Assembly (NCBI RefSeq): GCF_026213295.1
Contig: NC_079424.1
Coordinates: 11,054,650 to 11,118,649 of the forward strand
DNA: 64,000 bases
From: Gadus chalcogrammus
Lineage: Eukaryota > Chordata > Actinopteri > Gadiformes > Gadidae
Reading direction: 5' to 3'
Both the position numbers and the translations under genes were made by a program. This document shows, piece after piece, positions 1 through 52,738 of the stretch. The notes beneath the pieces were generated by a model. That model saw only the letters and a list, made by a program, of their open reading frames with translations, had not been told where the DNA came from and did not search any database. Within the stretch, counting starts at the first letter, position 1, and every line of letters starts with the position of its first letter.

Positions 1-12
1 CATCTAAATTTC

Positions 13-13
13 T

Positions 14-100
<87 letters not shown>

Positions 101-161
101 TGTGTGTGTGTGTGTGAATGTGTGCGTGTGCATACGTGTGTTTGTGTGCTTGTGTGTGAGT

Positions 162-209
<48 letters not shown>
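13..209. repeat. (GT)n microsatellite, interrupted
   Basis: Near-pure GT for about 195 bp with GGT, GAATGT and CATACGT interruptions, at the left edge of the window. Confidence 0.97.
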
Positions 210-1560
210 ACATACATTTTATACCTGCGTTTGCATGTGCACGTATGCCAGTACGTGTATGTCTGTGTCTTCGTTGTGGATAAGACGCGTGTTATTCTGT
301 GCCGACTAGAAAGTGCTTCTGCTGCTGCTGCCTCTCTCCACTATCAGTAGTAATAACCTGCCTGGGTTCAGCTGCTCAATGCTGCCACCTGCCACCGCCT
401 GGCGCTACTGCAGCTCATCCTCAGGGGAGCCATCGGAGCCAGTCTGCGGCCACTTTTAACTACTGCACTGGGATCAGTTGTCCAGTAGACTGGTGCTAAC
501 TTTCCCCCATTACGAGTGGGATGATAAAGCCGACCTTGAGGCGGTTTATGGGTTTAGAGTAATGGAAGCCACCACCAGTACCGGAACCATGAAACCCTGC
601 TCTTGTTCTCGCCGGCCACAGAAGCAATGTTTGCACAGGTTAACAATAGTTTTAATTGCCCTGCAAATGGTTTATTGGGAGACATCTCAGCCTTTCTGTT
701 GAAGCAAGCAATGAGGAGTTGACTTGACTGATTGTCCAATAAAGTCCCTTTATCAAACGGCAATCACTTGGGCGCCAACGTGAAACGTTCTCCCCCAAAA
801 AATCAAAGCTTCATATTGTACTATTTACTATTTCATGGACATTGAATAGAAAATGTTTTATCACGATCAGGTGGTGACCGTCGCTCACAGCGCATATTGC
901 GACAATGTCTACCCCAACGACATTAGAACAAACGGTACCCCCAACTGAAATTACAGATGACACCTCAGGAACTCAGGGGCGTATGCTGTGCTGGTTAACA
1001 GCAGCCTCGGCATATTAAATCAGCGCAGGGGAAACACAATTAGGTCAGATTGAGGCCACACCATTTGTATGGATCAGGCTGATCGCTCTCATATGTATGC
1101 AGGCTTATGAGGCCCCTGGGAGCACCGCGCTGACCTTGTCCCAGCCTGTGATCCATGTCCTCATCTCACTGTCACTCTCTCTCTCTCCAACCCCAGCCAC
1201 CCCTCTCTCCCTCTCTTTCTGTATCTCCATCCATCTCTCTCCCCTCGCTCACTCCCACTCTCCCTATCACCCTCTATCTCTCTACCACCATCTACCACTC
1301 TTCACTCGACTATCTCTCCATTCATTTTCTCTCCCTCTGCCTTTTCCCTCTCATCCCTCTCTTGCACCTTTCCTCTTTTTTTGGTTAACCTTTCCACATG
1401 TCATACTCTCAGCACCTGTGTGGTTTTTTTTTGCCCTTTTTTCTTCACCTCACGAATCAGCTTTCTCCAGGCTCCTTTTGGGTGGAGGTTCACCTTACAG
1501 TTTAACTTCTACATCTCAGTATATATCTATTTTTATATATATATCTATTTTTTATATATA

Positions 1561-1620
<60 letters not shown>

Positions 1621-3367
1621 TTATATAATAGATATACTATACGATTCTGAATTTCATATCCCAAACACTATAATATATATTTATATATTTACGTAGAGCC
1701 CAAGTTCTTTACTTTTTTTTTCTTTTTACTGATTTCCTGAACTCCTTCATTCCATTCCCCCATTTCAGCACCACCAGGGCCCCTTCAGCTCCCCAGCTCA
1801 CGGCTATCAACAGCCAGCCAGATAAATAATGCATCAGAAAACATTAAAAACATTAGCGGCCCCTCCGCTGCCCATCAAAGGGAGGTATAAGCGTGTGCAC
1901 GTGGGCTTGTGTATGTGTGTGCGTGTGCGTGTGCGTGTGTGTGTGCGTGTGCGTGTGTGTGTGTGTGTGTATGTGTGTCTGTGTGTCTGTGTGTTTTTGA
2001 GGGCCGGGGGCTTGTGCACTTTAAATCAGTGTGCTAGAACGTGACACGGTTTAGCAGTAGCAACAACAGAGCGCACGTTGGATGCTGCGACAAGCCCAGG
2101 GAATATTTAAAGAGCCAGTGATTTCTCTTTGGTCCCCGGTTATAAACCTGATTTATCTGTAAAGGGGGCGACTCGTGTCTTCTGCGTGTAGGCTCTCAAA
2201 ATTTCACGCTTGACATTGTGGGGACACAGGCGTATGTTGGTCACTATGTGTCAACTTAGATGCTATGCTAATGCTAACATAATGGCATGATTACATTTTT
2301 TGGGATTCTACTTCTTTTTTTTCAGCCACCTCCCCATATCACACACACACACATTCACAAACACACACACGTCCTGCAAATTGACAAACCGTCCACTTCA
2401 CATATCTTTTAATTTGTCCCTTATGTTCCAACATTTAACATTGAGACAAACATTGAAACTCACCACATATATGCTTATGCATGCAGACATACAAACACAG
2501 CACACACACACACAACTTTACACACATAAACAAACCCTTACACACTCCAACCTCCAAAACACACACACGTATGTATGCGCCCTCACACACACACACGCAC
2601 ACACACACACAAACACAGCCCCCCTCACTCCCCCCCCCCCCCCCCCGGCAGCGTGGCAATTGGCATTATTAAAAATGTATTGGTGGTGAGCGTTTAGCAG
2701 GGAGGGGGCGGGGGCGGGGGGGGGCGAGATGAGTGCGGGGCTACAATCTAGTGAGGTCTCATGGTGGTCGTGGTCAGGGAGAGCTACGTGTTTGTCTACA
2801 ATCGGACGGTCCACACAATGGCTTCACGCTACACAAACTGCACATCCATGGTTTTGCAGTATTGTTTTTATGAGAAGACATTTTTACACGCTCCCGTTTT
2901 AATTTATGTGTTCATGGACACACCACAAGTACGAATCATAAATGGGACAGGTGCCGAGCACAGACAGAGAGGGAGACAGAGAGAGGAGTTAGAGGATAAG
3001 GGAGTGAGAGAGAGAGAGAGAGAGAGATAGAAAGGACATGCTGTTGGCCAAGTGCTACCTCTCATCTCCCTCTCTCCATCCCTCCCTCTATCCTTCCACT
3101 CTCTTCCCACTCATCATCCCTCTATCCATCTGCACTCTCCTCTTTCATCTCGGATCAAAAACGCCCCCCCCCCCCCCCCCCCCCCCTTCATATACTTCCA
3201 ACCCGCTATTCCCCCGATGGCTATAAATGCTACAGCTTTTGAGATTTTCAATGCATTCACTAATACAAACGTCTTGCTTCGTGCATCCAGGAAGTTTATT
3301 TTAATTATTTTTCTTTGAGTAGCCTTGAGTAGATGACTAATCTTCTGTCTGTTGTGTTTCTCTCCCC

Positions 3368-3476
<109 letters not shown>

Positions 3477-3499
3477 CTCTCTCTCTCTTCATTTCACAG

Positions 3500-26090
<22,591 letters not shown>

Positions 26091-26344
26091 CCCCGCCCCC
26101 TTCCCTGCCCCCCCCCCCCCCCAGCAGTCCCCCCCCTTGCCCTGGTGGGCGGGTGAGGGAAGGGGGGAGAGGGGCAGAAACATCACAGGTCAGACCTTGG
26201 GCTTATCTTTGATACCACCCCCCCCCCCCCCCCCCCCCTCCCAATCCGTGAGTTGAAAAACATTTCCATCTCAACTTCTGTTGAGGCAGGTGTACAGGTT
26301 TAAATACTGTGACATTATTGGATTGCACAATCTTCCATGGATTC

Positions 26345-26444
<100 letters not shown>

Positions 26445-27092
26445 AAAAGGTGGCTTTTAACCGCTGCCAACTGTGTGCAGGTTCAAGGGAGTTTATCTTT
26501 TATGGAATTTGATTTCCCACTTATGAAATTCATTATTGTGTCAGGTCCCAGCGAGAGGACTATATGCAATACAACTTTAATGACATTTAGGCCTACTGGA
26601 TTAGGAAACTTAATAACCATCCTTTTGAAAATCATCGTAATACTGTAAATGTGCTTTTGAAATGGCTGCACTCTATAGGGACGCTTCGTGCTTCCAAATA
26701 CAGACGAGGAAATTGTGTTTCTGCATTGCTGTGTATGCTTTCTGTTCTTCATCTGTTTAGCGGGCAGACCAGTTAGTAGTCGGAATAGGAGCTAGAAATG
26801 ACTTACCAACTTCTATCAATGTGTAAATGAAGCCGACATTTCCATTCAACATCTATAATTTGACACTTCATCTAGAAGCGACTACCAGTACTATGGGAGG
26901 GATGCATGGCGCTAAGGCGCAGGGTGTGTTAGTATGTCTTGCTCAACAATGCCTATAGTTGGAATTTGTACATTGGGGCATCGAACCCAGTACCTTTTGA
27001 ACCCTATACCCAGCCACTACCCTGGAAATGCTTAGTTCACAGGCCTGTATATAATTTGTTCATAAAACAAATAAACCCCACATGTACATTAA

Positions 27093-27815
27093 AGTATACA
27101 CTATATACTACATGCAAACTTCACTTTTATACTGTGTATACTGCTTATAAAGCCTACATACCACACATGTACAGTATATTTACTGCATGGAAAACATATA
27201 TTTCCCATGCATACTGTTTATGAAACAGGCATACCTCACATGTACTACAGTGCATATATACTGCATTTCAAACATACATACCTCACATGCAGTATATATA
27301 CTGCATTTCAAGCATACATACCTCACATGCAGTATATATACTGCATTTAAAACATACATACCTCACATGCACAGTTTATATACTGTGTTTAAAACATACA
27401 TACCTCATATGCACAGTTTATATACTGCATATAAAACATACATACCTCACATGCACAGTTTATATACTGCGTTTAAAACATACATACCTCACATGCACAG
27501 TTTATATACTGCATTTAAAACAAACATGCCTCACATGCACAGTATATAAACTGCATATAAAACATACATACCTCACATGCACAGTATACTGCATTTAAAA
27601 CATACACAGTATATATGCTGCATTTAAAACATACATACCTCACAAGCACAGTACATTTACTGCATTAAGAAAAACATACCTCACATGCACAGTAGGCTAT
27701 TATACTGCATTTAAAACATACATACCTCATACGCACAGTATATAAACTGTATTTAAAACATACATGCCTCATATGCACAGTATATAGTAGGCCTATACTG
27801 CATTTAAAACATATA
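27093..27815. repeat. 42-bp minisatellite 3' of celf4
   Basis: About sixteen units built on ACATACATACCTCACATGC and TATACTGCATTTAAAAC repeat with a period near 42 bp. Because 42 is a multiple of three, the array stays open and would spell a 14-residue repeat, but there is no start, splice or family support for coding. Confidence 0.9.
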
Positions 27816-30531
27816 TGCTTTAAATCGATATTATATATCACATACCGTTTCTAAAACACGCGCACACGTTACTCCTGTTAGGGGAAGGATCATTGGCAGA
27901 CGGCCGAGTGTTTTCAACACAGGGACAGAAATTGCATCCAACAGACATTTATTAGCCCTGAGGCAGGTACGCCCGCCGTTCCCTCCCTTTGTCTCCTCCC
28001 TTCATCTGCGTGATGGAGAGTTTAGGCAGCGCTGCTCATTCACCACTGATGACTTCATTCACGAGCAACTTATCACCCACTCACAAACTAACTGAAGCAT
28101 ACGCCGATGGTGTCCCGAGGCGAATCGTCGCGCTCAGGAGGATGCGCCCGCCATCTAATAGGAACGCGTCACAGAAATATGCGATTCCAATTCAATGTGA
28201 CATCTCCAATCACGTTCAATGTTATTGGGAGGGTTCGTTCTTTTATTTTTAGCTCGGAGAAATGCTGGCTCCAGAAAAAACCCATAAAACACTTTGAACT
28301 CCATATTTTCATTTGATGAAATAGAATGAATAAAAAATATTATGCATTGTAAGAGAGTTATAAGAAAATATATGTGGTCTTCTTCAATGTGCTTTTTTAA
28401 AGGAGATGTATGATGTAATTTGTTAATATGGCACAGAGGTGTTTACATCGTTTTCGTAGACCATCTGACTTGGACAGTTTTAAAGGTGTTTAAGAGTCCG
28501 ACATAATTTATATTGACAAGGACTCCTCTTGCCGTTGGACGTTATGGCGGCCCTCTTAAACCCTAGTAACTTTTATTTCGGTAGTTTCATTATTGTTTAT
28601 TTTATGTTTGGATAATTATCTCTGTTATTAGATTAATCATATTAGAATTATTTATAATTTATAAAATAGTTAACTTTTTTTTCTCTAGTGTTTCACAGAA
28701 TATCTATTGTAGGCCTACTATAGAATACTTTAGAAAACAACCCTTTTAATAGTTTGAATAATACATTTTCAGTCGATCTGACCTTTTTATCTTTAATAGT
28801 GTTTGGCAATAATACGCTGTTCTCTCTCTTAACTCCCTCTAGGTTATGTAAAGCTGGACCACATGTTTGACTACTTGCTATCTGTCATCGAGTGCATTCT
28901 CGACCAATGGACCACTGAGGCTGCTTCAGAAAAAGGAGAGCGAGAGAGAGAGCGACGACCAAGTGAAGGACAAAGAACGCTGGATGTATCGAAACCTTTG
29001 GAACTAAGAAAGACTTTGTATTTGTACCAGCCTGGCCCAACCTAGGACGCCCTCGCCCCTTCGCCCTGCACACCCATACACACCTCTCTCCTTACTGTTC
29101 CCAACTTGACTGAAACACACCCTTTTTTCTGGACCAGGAAGGTTGACGTTTAGTCAAATCGCAAAGATGAAGATGAAGAGAAAAAAAGTAATTCAGAAAC
29201 CCCTCAAAAACGACCAACTGACCACTGAACTATTTACGGAAATAAGGACATCAAGTCCAACCTGAACAAAAACAAACTCTTGAAAAAACATAAAAACAAA
29301 AAAAATGATTGAAAAAAGATCTGTGGATTGCCCTCGGAGATCTTTCTTTACGGTGGGTCAAACATGAGGCAATTTGCTTTTCAAGACCAATTTTTTTTCC
29401 AGACTTTGAAATGCGAAAAGGACACATTTTTGAAGAGAGAGAACTTAAGGGAATGTGATATTTTCAGGACACAAATTGGCTTCAATTTGGGATGGCCATG
29501 TTTAGCTCAGAGTGCCTGTCCGTTTCCAGGGGATACTGTTGCCAAGGAGAGCTATAGCAACGGTCTCCAGGGAGTCTTACCTGTCATTCCTTAGTTGTTT
29601 TAGGGACCAAAAGACCAAACATTTTTATTGCTGAGGACTTGTAGCTCTAATATACTCGGACCAGTGCATCTCTTTCAATCAGTGTTACCTGGCTAAGGAG
29701 TTGCCTATAAGACATGTACATATATATACATTTCGAATATATATATATATACGACATATGTATATGTACATATATATTGCTGATATGCTTTTTGAATACA
29801 GGCAAAACTATTTCAGATGACCAAATGGGGTCGCTCACTTCGCTAGTTTACAATTACTTCAAAGAAAGTTTTGATTTCTTTTTCTTTTCTCTCCTCATTT
29901 CTTTTTGTCTGGGGTGGGATGGAGAGTGCATGGGGAGGGGCTGCTCACATATCACAGCCTTACCTTTTATATCTTGACATCCTAACCTCATAGTTATGAT
30001 AAGGAACATCCGATACCTTTGAGATATATGAACTTGTTTATATTTGCAGTACATATATATACCAAGCATTCAAGCAAACGTATTCATATATATACAGTAT
30101 ATATGGATAAATAGATATTAATCAAAAACAAATATATGTATTTATATGCACATATTTTATATATGTGTGTGTCTGTATATAGGACGGCTACTGACGATGT
30201 TGCTGTAATTTTTTTGTAGAGTTTAGCTGGAGTTAGATACATTGCTCTGCTTGGGAAGAATCGCAAATCTGGCAGCTCCCAAAACTGCAGCCATTCCTAT
30301 CTCTGATTACCTATATGCTGACACATCAGATATTGCTGAAATATAGATGTGTCTCTGTGTAAATATACACACATGGTGTAAATAGTATCTGAAAAATGCA
30401 AAAAGCCACATTTCAGTAGCAGGCTTTAAGAGAATCAGGCTAAATAACTTTGGACGACAAGGACAATTATCTTCGACTCTATTCCAAACATATCTTTTGA
30501 GCTTCACACGTGTATGAGCACCTGTGCACGT

Positions 30532-30532
<1 letters not shown>

Positions 30533-30587
<55 letters not shown>

Positions 30588-30642
30588 CAATGCAACAACA
30601 TTACATTAACACACACAGAGACAAACGCAACCAACAACACAA

Positions 30643-30674
<32 letters not shown>

Positions 30675-30687
30675 ACACACACACACA
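30533..30687. repeat. (CA)n microsatellite, two blocks
   Basis: Two CA blocks split by AACAATGCAACAACATTA and a short unique spacer. Confidence 0.96.
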
Positions 30688-31048
30688 ATCACACACACGA
30701 ACACCATCGCACATACCGTACAACACAACGTGCACACATCTCTTTGAAAACTTGAACCAAAATGAATGAGTCTCACGCCCCCCCTCCCCCCTCACTGCTC
30801 TCTTTCTGCGTTCAGATAAGTGCATGTAGCAAACGGGCTGCCACCACGTCCAGGTTGCCTTGCCACCTGCAGTATTCGCCATCCAGCACTGTGCTCTCAA
30901 GCCGAACCCAAACCGAACTCCAAGCAGCCAACACGCTATTATGATGTCAAAACCCCTACAGCAAGACCCATGTCATTTCTTAACCGTCTTTTTGGAGAGC
31001 TTCACAGTGCATGCAAGTATTTTTATTTGAACAGACTTTTACACACAA

Positions 31049-31092
<44 letters not shown>

Positions 31093-34000
31093 AAAGAATA
31101 CCTGACTCGGTTCATTGGTGTCTCTGGATAAGAAGGGAAAAAAATAATCAGCATCTAGTATTAATGTAAAGTCATCGGGATACACATGGAGGAATTGATG
31201 TGGGCATTAAGGTAACCTGATTGGACACCTTGGGGGACGACTGAACCAGGTGGAGGGCACCTGCTGCAACCTACCTGTCTGTCTGCGGCTAGCGTTTGCG
31301 ATCAGGGGGCCCGTAAGGTGGCACGCTCTGGGGGTAGGGAGAGGTCACCGAGTTGGTCCTCCGGATGTGGAGGCTGCCTGCGCTGAGGGGCACAGACGAT
31401 GTCAGCATGGTTCTGATCAGTGCATCGCTCATCTTCACCTCACACTCCTCACCTGTGCTTCATTCTGGCTGGAAAAAAACATTTGAAGGGAGTTAAGGCT
31501 GAATTCAAAGAGTGGCTTTTCTAACATCTTGCAGTTAATGTATGGATCTATAACGCTTAACATTAGAGTTTTGGGATACCTTTCGTTTTTATAATATTAC
31601 CTTACCCATTGGTTCATAGGATCTTCAATCTTACAAATTTATGAAAATGAAGCAATAAGCATATCAAAATCATACGTGCTATATGATGCCAGCCGGTGTT
31701 ATATTGATTCTGTGCAGAGTTTCTCATATTATTGTAAATGGCATGAACACTTTCTATATACCTGTAAAAGGTCAGGGGAGTTGGTTTTATTGGCCTCTGT
31801 ACTCGACACAGATAGGGATGGTCGAGATTGCCTTATTAATATTTATAAGGTGGTATGACACCATGCTTCTGCTGGCCGCCATTCCAAATCTAACTGTTAA
31901 CTGCTTATTGTTCCATTTCCCTAGCGTCTATGGCTAACCTTTCTCAAGCAGATTGAATACCGTTAACATTTACCTTCCTAAATCAACAAGGCCCATACAC
32001 GCCGTAGCCCGCAAGAAAAAAAGAACATCTCGTTATGTAGGCCAACGCTACGCCATGACATTCTAAGGGGAAAGCCAGTACCTAGCTTGAAGGAGTGCTT
32101 TAACTTTTGTTGAAGAGGAAAGCAGACGAGGAAGGTTGAGGAGAAGAAACATCCCCACACAAACCAATTCATTTCAAGGTGATTTCGCTCCAGCTTGAAG
32201 CAGGCATTTCATTAAAGCCATCGGCGGGGTAATGTGAGAGATTGCTCAATTAAAAAAATGAATAGCATCATCTTCTGGCAACAACTCTACCCATGAAACA
32301 TGACACGATAAAATGTCCTTAGATCTGTGCTAGCTCCACTGTGCCATTTCATTTCCTTGACTCTGTTGGCAGGAATAGGCAATCCCACGCCAGACTCATC
32401 GATGACAAGGATTTGGTTCAAAAAAATATTAAAGTTTGTACAGTATCTACTATGAATAATTGCCTCAATAAGGCATTTTCCAGCATATATTTCTGTGCCA
32501 GGAACATTTTAACGTCCGTCATAATGTGGGCAATTTTGCCGGTTCAATGTTAACTGAGTGGAGGGAGGGGAAGCAAAAAGGACAAAGGCCAGTCGAATGC
32601 TCATCTTCACCTGCTCCGATTTTCAGCTGCAACTGTTTACATTAGAAGTGTGGGGAAAAAGAGGAAAAAAAATACAAAAAAATGGTTCAAAAGAACAAGA
32701 AACGGTGCAAACGTTTGAATATAAATATATATATAAATATATAGATAAACCGATGAATATAGTGTACATTTTTTTTGGGTTGCTCTGTTTTCCTCCTGTA
32801 CATAGGTTTGCATATTTTATAGGACTTTTACTGCTATCTACAAGGACTGGATTGAAAATGATACTTTAAATACTAAACCAACAAAAAAAATATATGAATG
32901 AAAACATGATAATATTCGTTGAAAACCAGGTACAAGGAAGAAGTCTCTAGGATATGGTACAATTATGGGACCTGAGCAAGGCATTTATCCAGGACACCGT
33001 CAGGGAGCGCACTGACCTCAGTTAGAGCTTAGACATGCATTGAACTTTCTCTTTTTTTATATATATATATACAAGTATTTGGAAGTGTTCTATTAATTTG
33101 TTTAAATATTTATTTACGACTCATGTGCGATATCATATGCATGCTTACATGGCATTATTTTTCTATGAGTTGGTACGTGACCAAATAGTTTTTATACGAC
33201 ATGCGACAGCCAGCATCGTTGTCTATAATGATGATCATTGTTCCTGTGCGCAAAGGCCTTCAGCACGTCTTTCATGGAGAATAATGCTCCAATTGACCAA
33301 GTGATGTCAAAGACAAGATTTTTATTGCTTTCCATTAATTTATTTGTTTTGTTTATTTATTGATTTGTGCCATTTGACTAAAGACCAGAGCTCTGTTACT
33401 GCCATATATTATGGTTTTAACTGCTATTTATTATTACTGTAGTTTATTTTAATTATTTCCTTTTTTTCATAGGGTTGTATTTGACACCTGTAGAATTTGG
33501 CGACTCCTATCCAAAAGTAAGCCACTTGAAGGTTTAATACAATAGAGTATTGCTGTTACACTATTGCAATCAATTACTGTAACTCTAAACACTGTAAATT
33601 ACATTTTTTTGTTGTATTTCTAACATTCTACTAGCCAATTCACTTTGCTAAAAGATTGTACAAAACAACCTGTTTAGACATCATGTGCAAGTTTTATCAA
33701 TGAAACATTCCATAACATGCTGATTAATCAATCAGGTATGTATTAATAACATAGTATTCTAAGTTCACATCGGTACTCATGGTATTAAATACCAGATTAA
33801 ATGCTAAATCAATGTTTGACTGCTTGCATGAACCACTTCGGTTAGTGGAGTTTCCTTTCTTCTGTCTTTTTTACTTGTGCTGCTTCCCTCCTGTTTGACA
33901 GAGCTCTGATCTTCAACTGTTGTCTTCAAATCAACAGCATTAATTCAATGAAATCTGCACTATTTCATCAACAATCTGTTTATGGACATCTCTCAACGCT

Positions 34001-34323
34001 GTTATCGATGATTTTGTTTCGGAGACATCACTAGTATTACTCCTCGAATTACATTTTTGCAACAACGATGGTTTCAACAACAAACGTATTCTGGAACTCT
34101 CTTCCCGATTTCAGCACACGTGGAGAGTGGGTAGGGGGGCGGGGGACTGAATGTTGCATAATAGAGCTTTGCCCCCCGCTCCTGTTGAGCTAAGCTTCTA
34201 ATTGGGCAGTTTGCTTTAGGCTTTCACCCCCTCTCTCTCTCTCTCTCCAGACCGCACCACTCTCTGGTACCCTGGACTCTTTTTGTAATTTTAAATGAAT
34301 GACGCGTCTCAGCTTAGCCCAAT

Positions 34324-34329
34324 AATAAA
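34324..34329 (+). terminator. candidate distal polyadenylation signal of celf4
   Basis: AATAAA lies in the gap between the celf4 side and the 3' end of the minus-strand KIAA1328 gene, about 500 bp before the KIAA1328 stop. If used, the celf4 3' UTR would be about 8.2 kb long. Nearer signals at 27070 and 28329 are alternatives. Confidence 0.3.
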
Positions 34330-34627
34330 GCACAGTCTAGAGTAAAAACAACAAAAGATATACCTCTGTTGTGTCCTGAGTGATGTTTACTGACCTTAAC
34401 TGTCACCGTTATACCCCTGTTGGCTCAATACAGCCCGTTGTTCTGACACCACCAATTACTGCTAAATTACACACTGTTGGGTGCTTAGATTCCGACAACA
34501 ATTTACCTCTTCGACAAACAAGCCAAGGACACACCTTCTACAGCCTGAAGCATAAGCCAGTGACTCGGCCACAAACAGAACACTTGCATGCAAATGAGGG
34601 TACAACCACTTCTAGAGTGAATTTAGG

Positions 34628-34633
34628 TTTATT
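34628..34633 (-). terminator. candidate polyadenylation signal of KIAA1328
   Basis: On the minus strand AATAAA occurs about 210 bp after the KIAA1328 stop codon, beyond the (TG)n array that starts the 3' UTR. It is the first canonical signal after the stop. Confidence 0.4.
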
Positions 34634-34728
34634 TATATTAAAATATACAGTATTAGCAGAACACTTTCCAAATATTGTTAAGACATAAGAGGTGAAAATA
34701 CGCAGATTAGCATTTTACCCCTCTAAGT

Positions 34729-52327
<17,599 letters not shown>

Positions 52328-52738
52328 GTTGAAACTGCCGCCACTCCCCGGGAACCCATGGACCTATTGCGGGAACCAAGCGTTGCGAAGGGAAACAAGT
52401 CCCGCCCTTTACTGTGGACACAAAAGACGATTGGTTGTTGCCCGTTCTCTCCGTTCTCTCTCTCTTTCTATTGGTTGATTTTACTGCCTCGAAGTATGTT
52501 CGTTTTGAACTACATTTCCCAGATTTATTTTGGACTGGTCCTGAGGCTGTGTGTACTCCAGCTCCATTGGTGGCGGTAATGTCAGTATGTCAAAATAAGA
52601 AGAAGAACCGGCGAATGATGCTGAAACTATATCGATTGGCTCTGGATTTGCCGTCGTAAAGTTGTTGTCAGCTGTTCAATGATAAATAATATGCTCCAAG
52701 GTGTTCCCTTATCTTGAGAGCTTGATAAGATAATAAAT
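52328..52738. promoter_or_regulatory. bidirectional promoter, KIAA1328 and tpgs2
   Basis: Only 411 bp separate the two divergent start codons. The interval has four ATTGG (inverted CCAAT) boxes at 52430, 52470, 52566 and 52635, a ZNF143-type core AACTACATTTCCCAG at 52508-52522, short GC-rich patches and no clear TATA box. This is the usual make-up of a housekeeping bidirectional promoter. Transcription start sites cannot be placed by eye. Confidence 0.75.

Noticed and set aside
27187..27598. Open frame with a 14-residue repeat
   Set aside because: It follows directly from the 42-bp period of the minisatellite and has no gene-like context.
27093..27815. Possible CRISPR-like array
   Set aside because: The units are contiguous without variable spacers and the DNA is eukaryotic; it is a minisatellite.
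28863..29045. Small open frame after a CT-rich acceptor-like site near 28842
   Set aside because: No homology and a purine-rich low-complexity part; better seen as non-coding celf4 3' sequence, possibly the start of a UTR exon.
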